From contig NZ_JAJQQS010000028.1 in assembly GCF_021228125.1 (NCBI RefSeq), forward strand, positions 1 through 53,662: a DNA stretch of 53,662 nucleotides, in the 5' to 3' direction. Positions within the stretch are counted from its first letter, which is position 1; every line of letters starts with the position of its first letter. Below are positions 8,705-18,807 of this stretch, one piece after another. The notes below the pieces were generated by a model. That model searched no databases. It was given only the letters and a program-made list of their open reading frames with translations, and was not told the DNA's origin. This stretch comes from Streptomyces albireticuli (GTDB lineage: Bacteria; Actinomycetota; Actinomycetes; Streptomycetales; Streptomycetaceae). The position numbers and the translations under genes are program-made.

Positions 8705-9937
8705 TCAGGCCCCGCTCCCCGCTGACGGCTGCCGGTCCGCGGAGAGGATTTCCGCCAGGACGCGCCAGATCTCCGCCGCCAGGTCGATGTTGGATCCCGG
8801 GTGGGTCCGGTCGCCCAGTGCGCGGAGGTTCTCCGCGGCCTCGTCGACGCGGCCCTCGTGGGCGAGGAGGCGGTTGTACAGGACGTCCAGTTTGATGCGG
8901 TCGCGGAAGGTCAGGCGCAGCTGTGTGCCCTGGAGGGTGTCGTGCAGGGCGCGCGCGTCCTCGAAGCGGCCCTCGTGGAAGGCGAGGTGGGCCTGGAGGG
9001 TGCCCAGTTCCTGGCAGCGCAGGGCGGTGCCGATCAGGCCGAGCACGGGCTCGACCTCCTCCAGGCGTTCGCGGGCCGCCTCCGTGGCGGGCGGGGTGAG
9101 CTGGAGGTAGAGGGAGGCCGCGGCGAGCCGCAGGCGCATCCACAGCAGGAGGTCGTCGTGGCTGCTCATGCGATCCAGGGCCGTTTCGAGCAGCTCGCGG
9201 GCGGTCGTGTGGTCGCCCTGCCGGAAGCGCACGGTCGAGGCGGTCCACATGGCCTCGATGGGTAGGGTGCCGGTCAACTCGTGTGTCAGTTCGCACAGTT
9301 CGTCCGCGTGGGCCCGCGCGTCCGGCAGGCGCCCGGCCTCGGCCTCCACGGACACCAGCGCCAGCAGGGCGCCCGCGGTGTCGCGTACGGACGACGCGTT
9401 GTCGCGTGCGATGCGGTACGCGGTCGCCGCGGCCTCGCCGGCGCGGGTGATGTCGCCCATGGAGCGCAGGCACTGGGCGAGCTTGGTGCGGGCGCGGGTG
9501 CGCAGTTCGGGGAGGCCGAGCTCGTCACCGAGTTCGACGAGCTCCTCCAGGTGGCCGAGCTCCTCCGCCCGTTCGCCCTGCTTGTGCTTGGTCCTGGCCA
9601 GCAGCCACAGGGCCTGCCAGCGCAGGGCCCGGTCCCCTTCGCGGCCCCGGCCCAGGGTTCCGGCGAGCTCCAGGATGGCGTCGTCCGTCTCGGCGGACGT
9701 CGCGACGGTCAGCGCCTGGGCCAGGGAGTCGGCCTTGGGTTCCGCGAAGTCGGCGGGCCGTACGCCGAGCCGTCCGGCCAGGAAGGCGACGGCTCGTTCG
9801 GTCGGCTGCCGGGCGCCGGACTCCAGCCGGGACAGATAGCCGGTGGACATTCCGTCACCGACGAGCGCCGCCTGGGACAGGCCGCGCTCGGTCCTCAGTT
9901 GCCTGAGCCGTCGTCCGAAGGACGGCTGTTCGAGCAT
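8705..9937 (-). CDS. XRE family regulator with TPR-like repeats
   Basis: 410 aa from the ATG at 9937. Residues 8-65 form an XRE helix-turn-helix (RRLRQLRTERGLSQAALVGD, then STGYLSRLESGARQPTE). The rest is an alpha-helical array rich in Ala/Leu/Arg with repeating 34-residue-like units, as in the TPR sensor domains of the Rap/PlcR-like and BldD-neighbour regulators. A promoter can be read on the minus strand: TTGTCA at 10026-10031 and TAGCCT at 10004-10009 with a 16-nt spacer. The gene diverges from a small secreted-peptide gene, so a peptide-receptor pair is possible. Confidence 0.82.
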   Translation of the reverse strand: MLEQPSFGRRLRQLRTERGLSQAALVGDGMSTGYLSRLESGARQPTERAVAFLAGRLGVRPADFAEPKADSLAQALTVATSAETDDAILELAGTLGRGREGDRALRWQALWLLARTKHKQGERAEELGHLEELVELGDELGLPELRTRARTKLAQCLRSMGDITRAGEAAATAYRIARDNASSVRDTAGALLALVSVEAEAGRLPDARAHADELCELTHELTGTLPIEAMWTASTVRFRQGDHTTARELLETALDRMSSHDDLLLWMRLRLAAASLYLQLTPPATEAARERLEEVEPVLGLIGTALRCQELGTLQAHLAFHEGRFEDARALHDTLQGTQLRLTFRDRIKLDVLYNRLLAHEGRVDEAAENLRALGDRTHPGSNIDLAAEIWRVLAEILSADRQPSAGSGA

Positions 9938-10003
9938 GTGATCAATCCCCAGCGGTGGTCCGGACCGGCCGCGGCCCCGGCCCACGGCGATCGTTGAGAT
10001 CGC

Positions 10004-10036
10004 AGGCTAGCCGACGGCCGACATTTGACAAAATGT
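10004..10036 (-). promoter_or_regulatory. Promoter of XRE-TPR gene overlapped by an inverted repeat
   Basis: On the minus strand, -35 TTGTCA (10026-10031) and -10 TAGCCT (10004-10009) are spaced by 16 nt. The -35 lies inside an inverted repeat ACATTT-GACA-AAATGT (10021-10036), which would make a natural autorepressor site for the XRE protein. Confidence 0.55.
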
Positions 10037-10168
10037 TGCCTGGTGTCAGGTCGACGCCATCTGCCTGGTCGGTGCCGATCGAGGGCGTCGACGGTCCTTG
10101 ATGTTCGGGGGGTTGAGAAATGCCCCGGTGGGGGTTGCGTGGTCAACGGAGGGGATTCATTGAACTCG

Positions 10169-10196
10169 CTTGCCAAGGACTTGGCAAGATCTTGCC
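10169..10196. promoter_or_regulatory. Palindromic operator candidate
   Basis: Perfect 9-bp palindrome CTTGCCAAG with its complement CTTGGCAAG, spaced by GA (10169-10188), followed by a third half-site CTTGCC at 10191-10196. It lies about 100 bp upstream of the small-peptide gene and between it and the XRE-TPR gene, so XRE binding is the simplest explanation. Confidence 0.55.
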
Positions 10197-10296
10197 TGCC
10201 GTTCAGGGAATCCACTAGCTTGCTGGGCGGTTGGAGGCGACAGCCTGGCAATCCCGGGGGCGTCTCTTGGATGCTCCACAATCCCAGGGGGAAGCA

Positions 10297-10512
10297 GTGC
10301 AGAAGATCCTGCGGTACGCCCGTGTGCCCGTCGCCGTGTCCACGGCCGTCGGCGCGGCCGCCCTCGCCGCCGCTCTCAGCGGACCCGCCGGGCCCGGCAT
10401 CGACTGGCCCGGCCCCGGCCGTTCCACCGTGGCCATCGACTGGCCGGTGGCCGGTTCCGGACAGCCCGGTCAGTCCGGACCGGCCGTCGTCCACCCGCCG
10501 GCCACCGCCTGA
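10297..10512 (+). CDS. Small secreted peptide with two IDWP motifs
   Basis: 71-aa ORF starting at the GTG at 10297, preceded by a purine-rich GGGGGAAGCA site. It has a basic N-terminus (VQKILRYARVP), a hydrophobic Ala-rich core (VAVSTAVGAAALAAALSG) ending near residue 27, and then a short Gly/Pro/Ser-rich mature part containing GIDWPG and AIDWPV about 14 residues apart. This looks like a signal peptide plus a short exported peptide. It faces the XRE-TPR gene across a shared, palindrome-rich promoter region. I know no family with this repeat; function as a signal peptide/pheromone is a guess. Confidence 0.55.
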   Translation: MQKILRYARVPVAVSTAVGAAALAAALSGPAGPGIDWPGPGRSTVAIDWPVAGSGQPGQSGPAVVHPPATA

Positions 10513-11004
10513 GCGGTGTGAGCCGGCCGCTCCCGGGCCCTTCCCACTCCTCTCTCCCCTGACGACTCGGCCGGGGGCGGGGCGGGGCCCCGGCGGCGCG
10601 GCTCCGCGGGCCTCACACCCGCGGACCCGCGCGCCCCGCCCGTACCCGTGACGCTCCGGCGGAGAAGTCACGACGGGCCCACGCGTCATGACGGGACGCG
10701 CCTCGACAAGCCGGACGCCGTGACGGGTACGGATACCGAGGCACCCCGGAACACCTCACCGCCCCGCGCCGAAGCCATCCCCTCCGGTGGCCCGCACGGC
10801 GGCGCCCGAAGGGGGCCCGCGCGTACCCGCGCGTACGGACACCCACCACGGGACACCCCTCCGGCATCCCTTCCCTTTCGTCGATTCCTTTCGCCGATTT
10901 CCTTTCGCCGATGAAGGCGGCGGCCCCCGTCGCGCCCCTCCCTCGGACTTCGACCGACCTTCTTCGCCGGTCCGCGCCGGCATTCGCGAGGAGCATCGAA
11001 CACC
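10513..11004. other. 490-bp intergenic region upstream of the response regulator
   Basis: No convincing gene. The left part is G/C-tract rich with weak hairpins after the small-peptide gene. The right end carries three near-identical tandem motifs at 10874-10912 (listed separately) about 95 bp before the response regulator start. Confidence 0.5.
10874..10912 (+). repeat. Three tandem copies of CCTTTCG(T/C)CGAT
   Basis: Copies at 10874-10885, 10887-10898 and 10901-10912, spaced 13 and 14 bp start to start. Regularly spaced 12-mers just upstream of a regulator gene are typical of an activator or autoregulator binding array. No known protein is assigned. Confidence 0.55.
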
Positions 11005-11676
11005 GTGCCCATCAAAGTCCTGATCTGTGACCAGCTCCCCCTCATGCGCGACGGATTGCGCACCCTGCTCGGCTCCCTGCCCGACATCGACGTGGTCGCG
11101 ACGACCGACAGCGCCATGGAGACGGTGGTGCTCACCCGCACCCAGCGCCCGGACGTCGTACTGATCGGCTTCGCCGAGCTCGAACCCGCCCTGGACCTGA
11201 TCCGCCGCCTCGGTGTGGAGGACCACCCCCGCGACAACCCCCCGCACGCCGTCGTCTTCCACTCCGACTACACCGACGCCATGGTCGCCGACCTGCTGTG
11301 CGCCGGCGCCAAGGGACTCGTCAACCGCGACGCCACCAGCGACGAAGTGATCGCCGCCACCCGGACCGCCGCCCGCGGCCGCACCGTGCTCGGCCCCGAG
11401 CTCGTCGACCGCCTCGTCGACTGGTTCCGCGAGCGCGGCGCCGCGCCGCGCGCCGACGAGCGGCCCGAGGTCGGCGGACTGACCCGGCGCGAGCGCGAGG
11501 TGCTCCAGCTCATCGGCCGCGGCATGTCCATCGACGACGTGGCGGGGGAGCTGTACATCGGCATCAGCACCGTACGCACCCACCTGCACCGCATCCGCCA
11601 CAAGCTCGACCTCAAGGACCGCGCACAACTCGTCGCCTTCGCCTACCAGACCGGCCTCATGCGCGAGGCGGCCTGA
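11005..11676 (+). CDS. NarL/LuxR-type response regulator lacking the phospho-acceptor Asp
   Basis: 223 aa. Receiver-like domain at 1-125 (VLICDQLPLMRDGLRTLL at the start) and a LuxR HTH at about 155-215 (LTRREREVLQLIGRG, then IGISTVRTHLHRIRHKL). The position that normally carries the phosphorylated Asp reads PDVVLIGF, so residue 55 is Gly, and the acidic pair at the start is reduced to CDQ. The protein probably cannot be phosphorylated in the usual way. It may respond to a ligand or be constitutively folded, as known for other cluster-situated atypical response regulators. No histidine kinase is adjacent. It is the first gene of the biosynthetic locus, so it is a likely pathway activator. Confidence 0.88.
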   Translation: MPIKVLICDQLPLMRDGLRTLLGSLPDIDVVATTDSAMETVVLTRTQRPDVVLIGFAELEPALDLIRRLGVEDHPRDNPPHAVVFHSDYTDAMVADLLCAGAKGLVNRDATSDEVIAATRTAARGRTVLGPELVDRLVDWFRERGAAPRADERPEVGGLTRREREVLQLIGRGMSIDDVAGELYIGISTVRTHLHRIRHKLDLKDRAQLVAFAYQTGLMREAA

Positions 11677-11710
11677 GCCCGCCCCCGCACCCGTACAGGA
11701 GACCCCGCCC

Positions 11711-12484
11711 ATGCCCGTAGCGCCCCCCGACGACGACGCCACCGTCACCTTCACCGTCCCGTCCCGCTTCAACGGCCCGGCCGACTCCGCGAACGGTGGC
11801 TACGCCTGCGGCCTCTTCGCCGGCCTCGGCGCCGCCCGGCACGGGCGGGACGTCGCCGTCACCCTGCTCGCCCCGCCACCGCTCGACACGGACCTGGAGT
11901 TCCGTCCCGGGGGGCGCCGCTCCCGGATCCAGCACGGCGACCGGCTGATCGCCACCGTCACCGCGGACACCGGCGAGCCGCCCGTGATCGAACCGGTGTC
12001 CGCCACGGCGGCGGCCGAGGCGTCCCTGCGGTTCGCCGGAGAGCCGGGCCACCCCTTCCGCACCTGCTTCGTCTGCGGCGTCGACCGCGAGGAAGGGGAC
12101 GGGCTGCTGCTCACCCCCGGCCCGGTGCCGGGCCTGCCCGGCACCGTGGCCTGCCCGTGGACACCCGGCCCCTCCGTCACCGACGACGAGGGATACGCCG
12201 AACCACCCGTCCTCTGGGGCGCACTGGACTGCCCCGGAGGCTGGACGGACGACCCCGCCAGGGAACCCATGGTGCTCAGCCGGATGACCGCGCGGATCAC
12301 CGAACGGCCACGGCTGGGCCACCCGTACGTCGTCGTGGGCCGGCGGGTAAGGCGCGCCGGCCGCACCGCCGTCAACGCCACCGCCCTGTACACCGAGGAC
12401 GGACGGCTCCTCGCCCACGCCTCCGCCGTATGGGCCGCCGTCAACGACACGACTACCTCCGGTGCGTTGCGCGTCCACAGCTGA
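11711..12484 (+). CDS. Hotdog-fold (thioesterase-like) protein
   Basis: 257 aa. The N-terminal part contains a NGGYACGLFAGLGA segment and PPPLDTDLEFRPGGRR, the pattern of acyl-CoA thioesterase-like double hotdog proteins (substrate helix followed by a strand pairing). A CxxC (FRTCFVCGVD) lies at about residue 120. It starts 34 nt after the response regulator and precedes the MbtH-like gene on the same strand. The role may be editing or hydrolysis of a thioester in the NRPS pathway, but the catalytic residue is not evident and it could be non-enzymatic. Confidence 0.5.
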   Translation: MPVAPPDDDATVTFTVPSRFNGPADSANGGYACGLFAGLGAARHGRDVAVTLLAPPPLDTDLEFRPGGRRSRIQHGDRLIATVTADTGEPPVIEPVSATAAAEASLRFAGEPGHPFRTCFVCGVDREEGDGLLLTPGPVPGLPGTVACPWTPGPSVTDDEGYAEPPVLWGALDCPGGWTDDPAREPMVLSRMTARITERPRLGHPYVVVGRRVRRAGRTAVNATALYTEDGRLLAHASAVWAAVNDTTTSGALRVHS

Positions 12485-12594
12485 ACCCTCCCGGAATCCA
12501 TCACCGCGTGGACGCGGTACCGCCTTCCCGGCACATAGCTTTTCCGCGAAACGTGCCGTGGAAGGCGGATACCCGCAGCAGAGAGGGAATCGCG

Positions 12595-12810
12595 ATGACA
12601 ACAGCCGAGGAAGCTGATTCCACCACCTGCGCCGTCGTCGTCAACGACGAGGAGCAGTACTCCATCTGGCCCGCCGGGAATCCCGTTCCCGCCGGCTGGC
12701 GCCCCACCGGATTCCAGGGCGGAAAAGCCGAATGCCTCGCCCACGTGGCGGAGATCTGGCTCGACATGCGTCCGCTGAGCCTGCGCCGGGCGTCCGCCGA
12801 CGCCGCCTGA
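12595..12810 (+). CDS. MbtH-like protein
   Basis: 71 aa from the ATG at 12595. MbtH proteins bind adenylation domains and are often needed for their folding or activity. Family signature residues are present: NDEEQYSIWP, VPAGWRPTGFQGGK and AHVAEIWLDMRPLSLR, including the conserved Trp residues. It lies immediately upstream of the stand-alone A-PCP gene and probably serves it and the larger NRPSs at 23-33.6 kb. Confidence 0.93.
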   Translation: MTTAEEADSTTCAVVVNDEEQYSIWPAGNPVPAGWRPTGFQGGKAECLAHVAEIWLDMRPLSLRRASADAA

Positions 12811-12860
12811 CCGGGCACTCGGCCCCCGGTATCCGAATTCCCGCGGAGAAGGATTCCCCG

Positions 12861-14662
<1,802 letters not shown>

Positions 14663-14666
<4 letters not shown>

Positions 14667-15952
14667 GGATCAGCGTTCCCGTCGAGGGCCAGGACATCGA
14701 CCTGGACACCGTCGACCTCTTCGACCCCCGGCTCTACGCCACCGGCGACCCGCACCCCGTCTGGCACGCCCTGCGGCGGCGGGCCCCCGTCCACCGGCAG
14801 ACCCTGCCCGACGGGCGCGCGTTCTGGTCGGTGACCAAATACCACGACGTCAACGACGTACTGCGGGACCACACCCGCTTCACCTCCACCAAGGGCACCC
14901 TGCTGAGCATCCTCGGCGCCCAGGACCCGGCCGGCGGCAAGATGATGGCCGCCAGCGACCCGCCCACGCACACCGCGATGCGCGAACCGCTGATGAAGGT
15001 CATGTCCCACCGTGCCCTGAAGGACCGGCAGCCGCAGATCCGCCGGATCGTGCACCGCCGCATGCTCGCGCACCTGCTGGACGGCGGCGTCTGGGACATC
15101 GCGACCACGGCCGCGGACTTCCCCATGGCCTTCACCGGCTCCCTCATGGGCCTGCCCGAACGGGACTGGCCGCGGCTGACCAAGCTCACCACCATGGCCG
15201 TCGCCCCCACCGACTCCGAGTTCCAGGAGGGCAGCGGCCACGGCACCCTCGTCGCCGCCCACCACGAACTCTTCGACTACTTCTCCCGGTTCGTCCGCCG
15301 GCACCCCGGCGGGGACGACGACCTCGTGGGCTTCCTCACCGGCATGGAGGCCGGCGGCCGCCGGCTGCGTCACGACGAGATCGTCTACAACTGCTACAGC
15401 CTGCTCCTGGGCGCCAACGTCACCACCCCGCACGCCATCGCCTCGACCGTTCTCGCCCTCATCGAGCACCCCGAGGAGTACCGGCGGCTGCTCGCCGACC
15501 CCTCCCTGGTGCCCGGCGCCGTCGACGAGGGACTGCGCTGGTCCTCACCCGCCAACCACTTCATGCGCTACGCCGTCCACGACCTCGAACTGCGCGGCGT
15601 GTCCATCAAACAGGGCGACGCGCTCGTCACCTGGCTCGGCTCGGCCAACCGCGACGAGGACGTCTTCCCCGACCCGTACCGCTTCGACATCACCCGCCGC
15701 CCCAACCGCCACGTGGCCTTCGGCTTCGGCCCGCACTACTGCGTCGGCGCGCCCCTGGCGAAGATCGCCCTGAACCTCCTCTTCGAGGAGATCGTGCGCG
15801 TGGTGGAGCGCTTCGAGGTCGCCGGCCCCGTCGAGCACCTGGAGTCCAACTTCGTGGCAGGCATCAAGCACCTGCCGCTCACCGCCCGGCTGCGCGACGG
15901 GGCGGAAGAACTGCTGCGGGACGCCGCCCGGGACGGACTGGTCGAAGCATGA
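14663..15952 (+). CDS. Cytochrome P450
   Basis: 429 aa from the GTG at 14663, which overlaps the preceding stop (GTGA). Heme-binding loop FGFGPHYCVG with Cys360, an ExxR-type segment in the K helix (DEGLRW), and an I-helix LLLGANVTTPHA, where the usual A-G-x-D/E-T-T is changed to G-A-N-V-T-T. It oxidises a small substrate, most likely the amino acid tethered to the adjacent A-PCP protein, as in other A-PCP/P450 pairs. The change in the I-helix acid position may alter oxygen activation. Electron-transfer partners are not in the window. Confidence 0.93.
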
Positions 15953-17295
15953 GCGCCGACACGAAGCACCCCACCGCCTTCCCCTCCGACCCGGTCGGCA
16001 TCGCCCAGCGGCTCATCCGGTTCGAGACCGTCAACCCACCCGGCGCGGAAGCCGCCTGCGTGCACTGGGTACGCGACCTCCTCGACGCCGCCGGACTCGA
16101 CACCCGGCTGCTGGCCAAGGACCCCGCCCGGCCCAACCTGATCGCCCGGCTGCCCGGCCGGGGCCTCGTGCCGCCGCTGCTGCTCCACGCCCATGTGGAC
16201 GTCGTCCCGGTGGCCGGGCAGGACTGGACCAGGGACCCCTTCGGCGGCGACGTCGTCGACGGCGAGCTGTGGGGGCGCGGCGCGGTCGACATGAAGGGCC
16301 ACCTGGCCATGATGCTGGCCGCCCTCCTCCGGCTCGCCGCCGCCGGGACCCCGCCGGCCGGGGACGTCATCCTCGCGGTCGTCGCCGACGAGGAGGCGGG
16401 CAGTGCCACCGGGGCCCGCTTCCTCGTCGAGGAACACCCCGGGCTCTTCGCCGGTGTGCGCCACGCCATCGGTGAGGACGGTGGCGCCGAACTCGGCCTC
16501 GGCCGCCAGGCGCGGCTGCACCCCGTCGTGGTCGCCGAGAAGCGCGCCGTATGGGTCCGCGCGACCCTCTACGGCACACCCGGCCACGCCTCCCGCGCCG
16601 CCGGTCCCACCGGCGCCGCGCACAAGCTCCAGCGGCTGCTCACCGCCATCGACGGCGGCGGCCTGGGCACCCTCATGACACCCGCCGTCGACCGCATGCT
16701 CCAGGAACTGGCGGCGGCCCTGCCACAGCCCTTCGGCGGCCGCGTCGCCGCCTTCCGGGCCGACCCCGGCGACCCCGCCGCCCTCGCCGGCATGGACGAG
16801 ACCGACGCCCGGTACCTGCGCTCCCTCGTCCAGCACACCGTCAACGCCACCGTCGTCCACGGCGGCACCGCCACCAACGTCCTGCCCGCCCGGATCGACG
16901 TCGAGCTCGACGGCCGGCTGCTGCCCGGCGACTTCGGCCGCGAGGACTTCCTCCGGCAACTGCGCGAACGCGTCGGCTGCGACATGGACCTGGAGGTCCT
17001 CGTCGAGGGCGACAAGATGCCCGCGCCACGGCTCGACGGGTTCTACGAACGGCTCGCCGGCATCCTCAAGGCCAAGGACCCCGAAGGCGTCCCCTTCCCC
17101 ATGGTGACGACCGCCTCCACCGACGCCCGCCTCTTCCCCCGGCTCGGCATCCAGTGCTACGGGTGGTTCCCCCTCCTGCACGACCTCGACCGTTCCTACC
17201 GAGGCCGCCTGCACTGCCCGGACGAGCGGATCGCCGTCGGCGCCCTGGAGTTCGGGGCGGACTGCTTCCACGAATTGCTGATCGGCCATGACTGA
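15949..17295 (+). CDS. M20 family metallopeptidase/deacylase
   Basis: 448 aa, start ATG overlapping the P450 stop. Di-zinc M20 motifs are LLLHAHVDVVP (His and Asp), GRGAVDMKGHLAM (bridging Asp) and VVADEEAGSATG (Glu pair), with a lid-domain insertion in the middle. Relatives include ArgE/DapE-type deacylases and carboxypeptidases. In this operon it may remove an N-acyl or aminoacyl protecting group during late biosynthesis; the neighbouring GNAT could be the partner that adds one. It is distinct from the LysK-type M20 at 47.9-49.1 kb. Confidence 0.85.
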   Translation: MSADTKHPTAFPSDPVGIAQRLIRFETVNPPGAEAACVHWVRDLLDAAGLDTRLLAKDPARPNLIARLPGRGLVPPLLLHAHVDVVPVAGQDWTRDPFGGDVVDGELWGRGAVDMKGHLAMMLAALLRLAAAGTPPAGDVILAVVADEEAGSATGARFLVEEHPGLFAGVRHAIGEDGGAELGLGRQARLHPVVVAEKRAVWVRATLYGTPGHASRAAGPTGAAHKLQRLLTAIDGGGLGTLMTPAVDRMLQELAAALPQPFGGRVAAFRADPGDPAALAGMDETDARYLRSLVQHTVNATVVHGGTATNVLPARIDVELDGRLLPGDFGREDFLRQLRERVGCDMDLEVLVEGDKMPAPRLDGFYERLAGILKAKDPEGVPFPMVTTASTDARLFPRLGIQCYGWFPLLHDLDRSYRGRLHCPDERIAVGALEFGADCFHELLIGHD

Positions 17296-18199
17296 ACGGG
17301 CCCCGCGGCCGGACCCGGCGACCGGCCTGAGTGTGGTCGCCCTGACCGCCGGGCAGGTCCTCGCCGCCGGCCGCTCGGACCGCATCGCCGCCCTCACCAG
17401 AGCCGCCTACCACGGCTCCGACCCGCTGCCCGGCCTGCCCGTCCCCGACGGCGCCGCCGAGACCGGGGCCCGGGTCCGCGCCGACGTGGCCCGCGGCGCG
17501 ACCGTCTGGCTCGCGCGCGACCGCGCCGGCGAACCCGCCGGAACCCTGCGTGTCCACGCCCGGCCCGACGGCGCCTGGGAGATCGGCCGGGTCTCGGTCG
17601 GCCCGGCCGCCCGCGGCGGGGGAGTGGCCCGGGCCCTGCTGCGCGCCGTCGAGAACACGGCCGCCGCACACGGCGTGCCCGTGCTACGCCTGGACGCGGT
17701 CGTCGAACGGTGCCTGCCCCCGCTCTACGCGCGCCTGGGCTTCACACCCGTACACCACTGGCCGAGCGGCGACAAACCCCTCACCGAGGTCACCATGGAA
17801 CGCCGCCCGGGCGCGCCCGCGGACCCGCGCACACCACCCTGGGCCGCGCCGGACCCGGACGCCCTGTGCGTCCACTGGCTGACCACCCCGGCGGCCCTCG
17901 TCGCCGTCGTCGGCGACGACCCGGCCACCGTCCCCGGCGCCCGCCTCGCCGGTCTCGACGTCTGGCACGGCGCGACCTCACCGGAGCGGGCCCGCCTCAC
18001 CGAACGGCTCGCCGCGCTCGGCCGCCGCGTCGGCGACACGGTCATCGCCTTCCCGTCCGCACGCGCCGCGACGCGCGCCCACCTCATGCCCCGCACCGTG
18101 GAACCACGCCTGCACGCCTGGTGCCGCTTCCGGCCCGGCGCGGAGCCGCCCCTGCGGGCCCTGCCCGCCGTCCCTACTGCCGCAGTCAGGTGCACTTGA
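17288..18199 (+). CDS. GNAT acetyltransferase with C-terminal extension
   Basis: 303 aa, overlapping the M20 gene by 8 nt. Residues about 10-170 form a GNAT fold. The acetyl-CoA loop is GRVSVGPAARGGGVARALL (motif A R/Q-x-x-G-x-G/A type), and ARLGFTPVHHW is near the end of the fold. Residues 175-303 form an extra domain that I do not recognise, rich in Ala/Arg with several Trp/His. It could N-acetylate the growing product, either for self-protection or to mask an amine, which the M20 enzyme may later remove. Confidence 0.75.
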   Translation: MTERAPRPDPATGLSVVALTAGQVLAAGRSDRIAALTRAAYHGSDPLPGLPVPDGAAETGARVRADVARGATVWLARDRAGEPAGTLRVHARPDGAWEIGRVSVGPAARGGGVARALLRAVENTAAAHGVPVLRLDAVVERCLPPLYARLGFTPVHHWPSGDKPLTEVTMERRPGAPADPRTPPWAAPDPDALCVHWLTTPAALVAVVGDDPATVPGARLAGLDVWHGATSPERARLTERLAALGRRVGDTVIAFPSARAATRAHLMPRTVEPRLHAWCRFRPGAEPPLRALPAVPTAAVRCT

Positions 18200-18807
18200 T
18201 GGATCGACTTCCCGACCGGGCCGACCGCCGACAGACCGAGGCCGTCCCGGTGAACCTCGCGGAACACGCCGACAACACCGGCATCACCCGCGCCGACACT
18301 CTCTCCGCGGGCGCCTTCAACATCTGGGGCAACACCTTCCCCGCCGACGAACTGCCCGCCGGCGGCCCCGTCGTCGTCGACGGCGTGCCCTTCCTGTTCC
18401 CCGAGGCCGCCCCCGGCCGGCCCGACAACATACGCTGCGCGGGCCAGCTGATCGAGGTGCCCACCGGGCGCTACGACTGGATCCAGCTGCTCACCGCCGC
18501 CGAGCGCCGCACCGAGGACCAGGTGCTGCTGCACTACGCCGACGGCTCGGTCGACCCCGAGTGGCTGCGCGTGCCCGACTTCTGGCCGGAGACCGGCTCC
18601 CGCGTAGGCGGCAGCCCCGCCTTCACCTGCACACGCATGCACTACCCGCGCCACGTCGAGCGCAAGATGGGCCCCGTCATCTGGCGCCACCGGGTGCCCG
18701 TGCCCCGCGAGAGCGACCTCGGCGCCCTGCGACTGCCCGACAACCCCGCCGTCCACGTCTTCGCGATGACCCTGCTGCCCGGCGCCCCGCTGGAGGTGGC
18801 CGCGTGA
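18199..18807 (+). CDS. Hypothetical protein in NRPS operon
   Basis: 202 aa, ATG overlapping the GNAT stop (TGATG). The sequence is beta-rich with aromatic residues and contains FNIWGNTFPADELPAGG, NIRCAGQLIEVPTGRYDWI and VLLHYADGS. This pattern resembles carbohydrate-binding or discoidin-like accessory domains found in bacterial glycoside hydrolases, but I cannot assign an enzyme. No signal peptide, so it is likely cytosolic. Its tight coupling to the GNAT and BtrH-like genes says it belongs to the pathway. Confidence 0.6.
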   Translation: MDRLPDRADRRQTEAVPVNLAEHADNTGITRADTLSAGAFNIWGNTFPADELPAGGPVVVDGVPFLFPEAAPGRPDNIRCAGQLIEVPTGRYDWIQLLTAAERRTEDQVLLHYADGSVDPEWLRVPDFWPETGSRVGGSPAFTCTRMHYPRHVERKMGPVIWRHRVPVPRESDLGALRLPDNPAVHVFAMTLLPGAPLEVAA

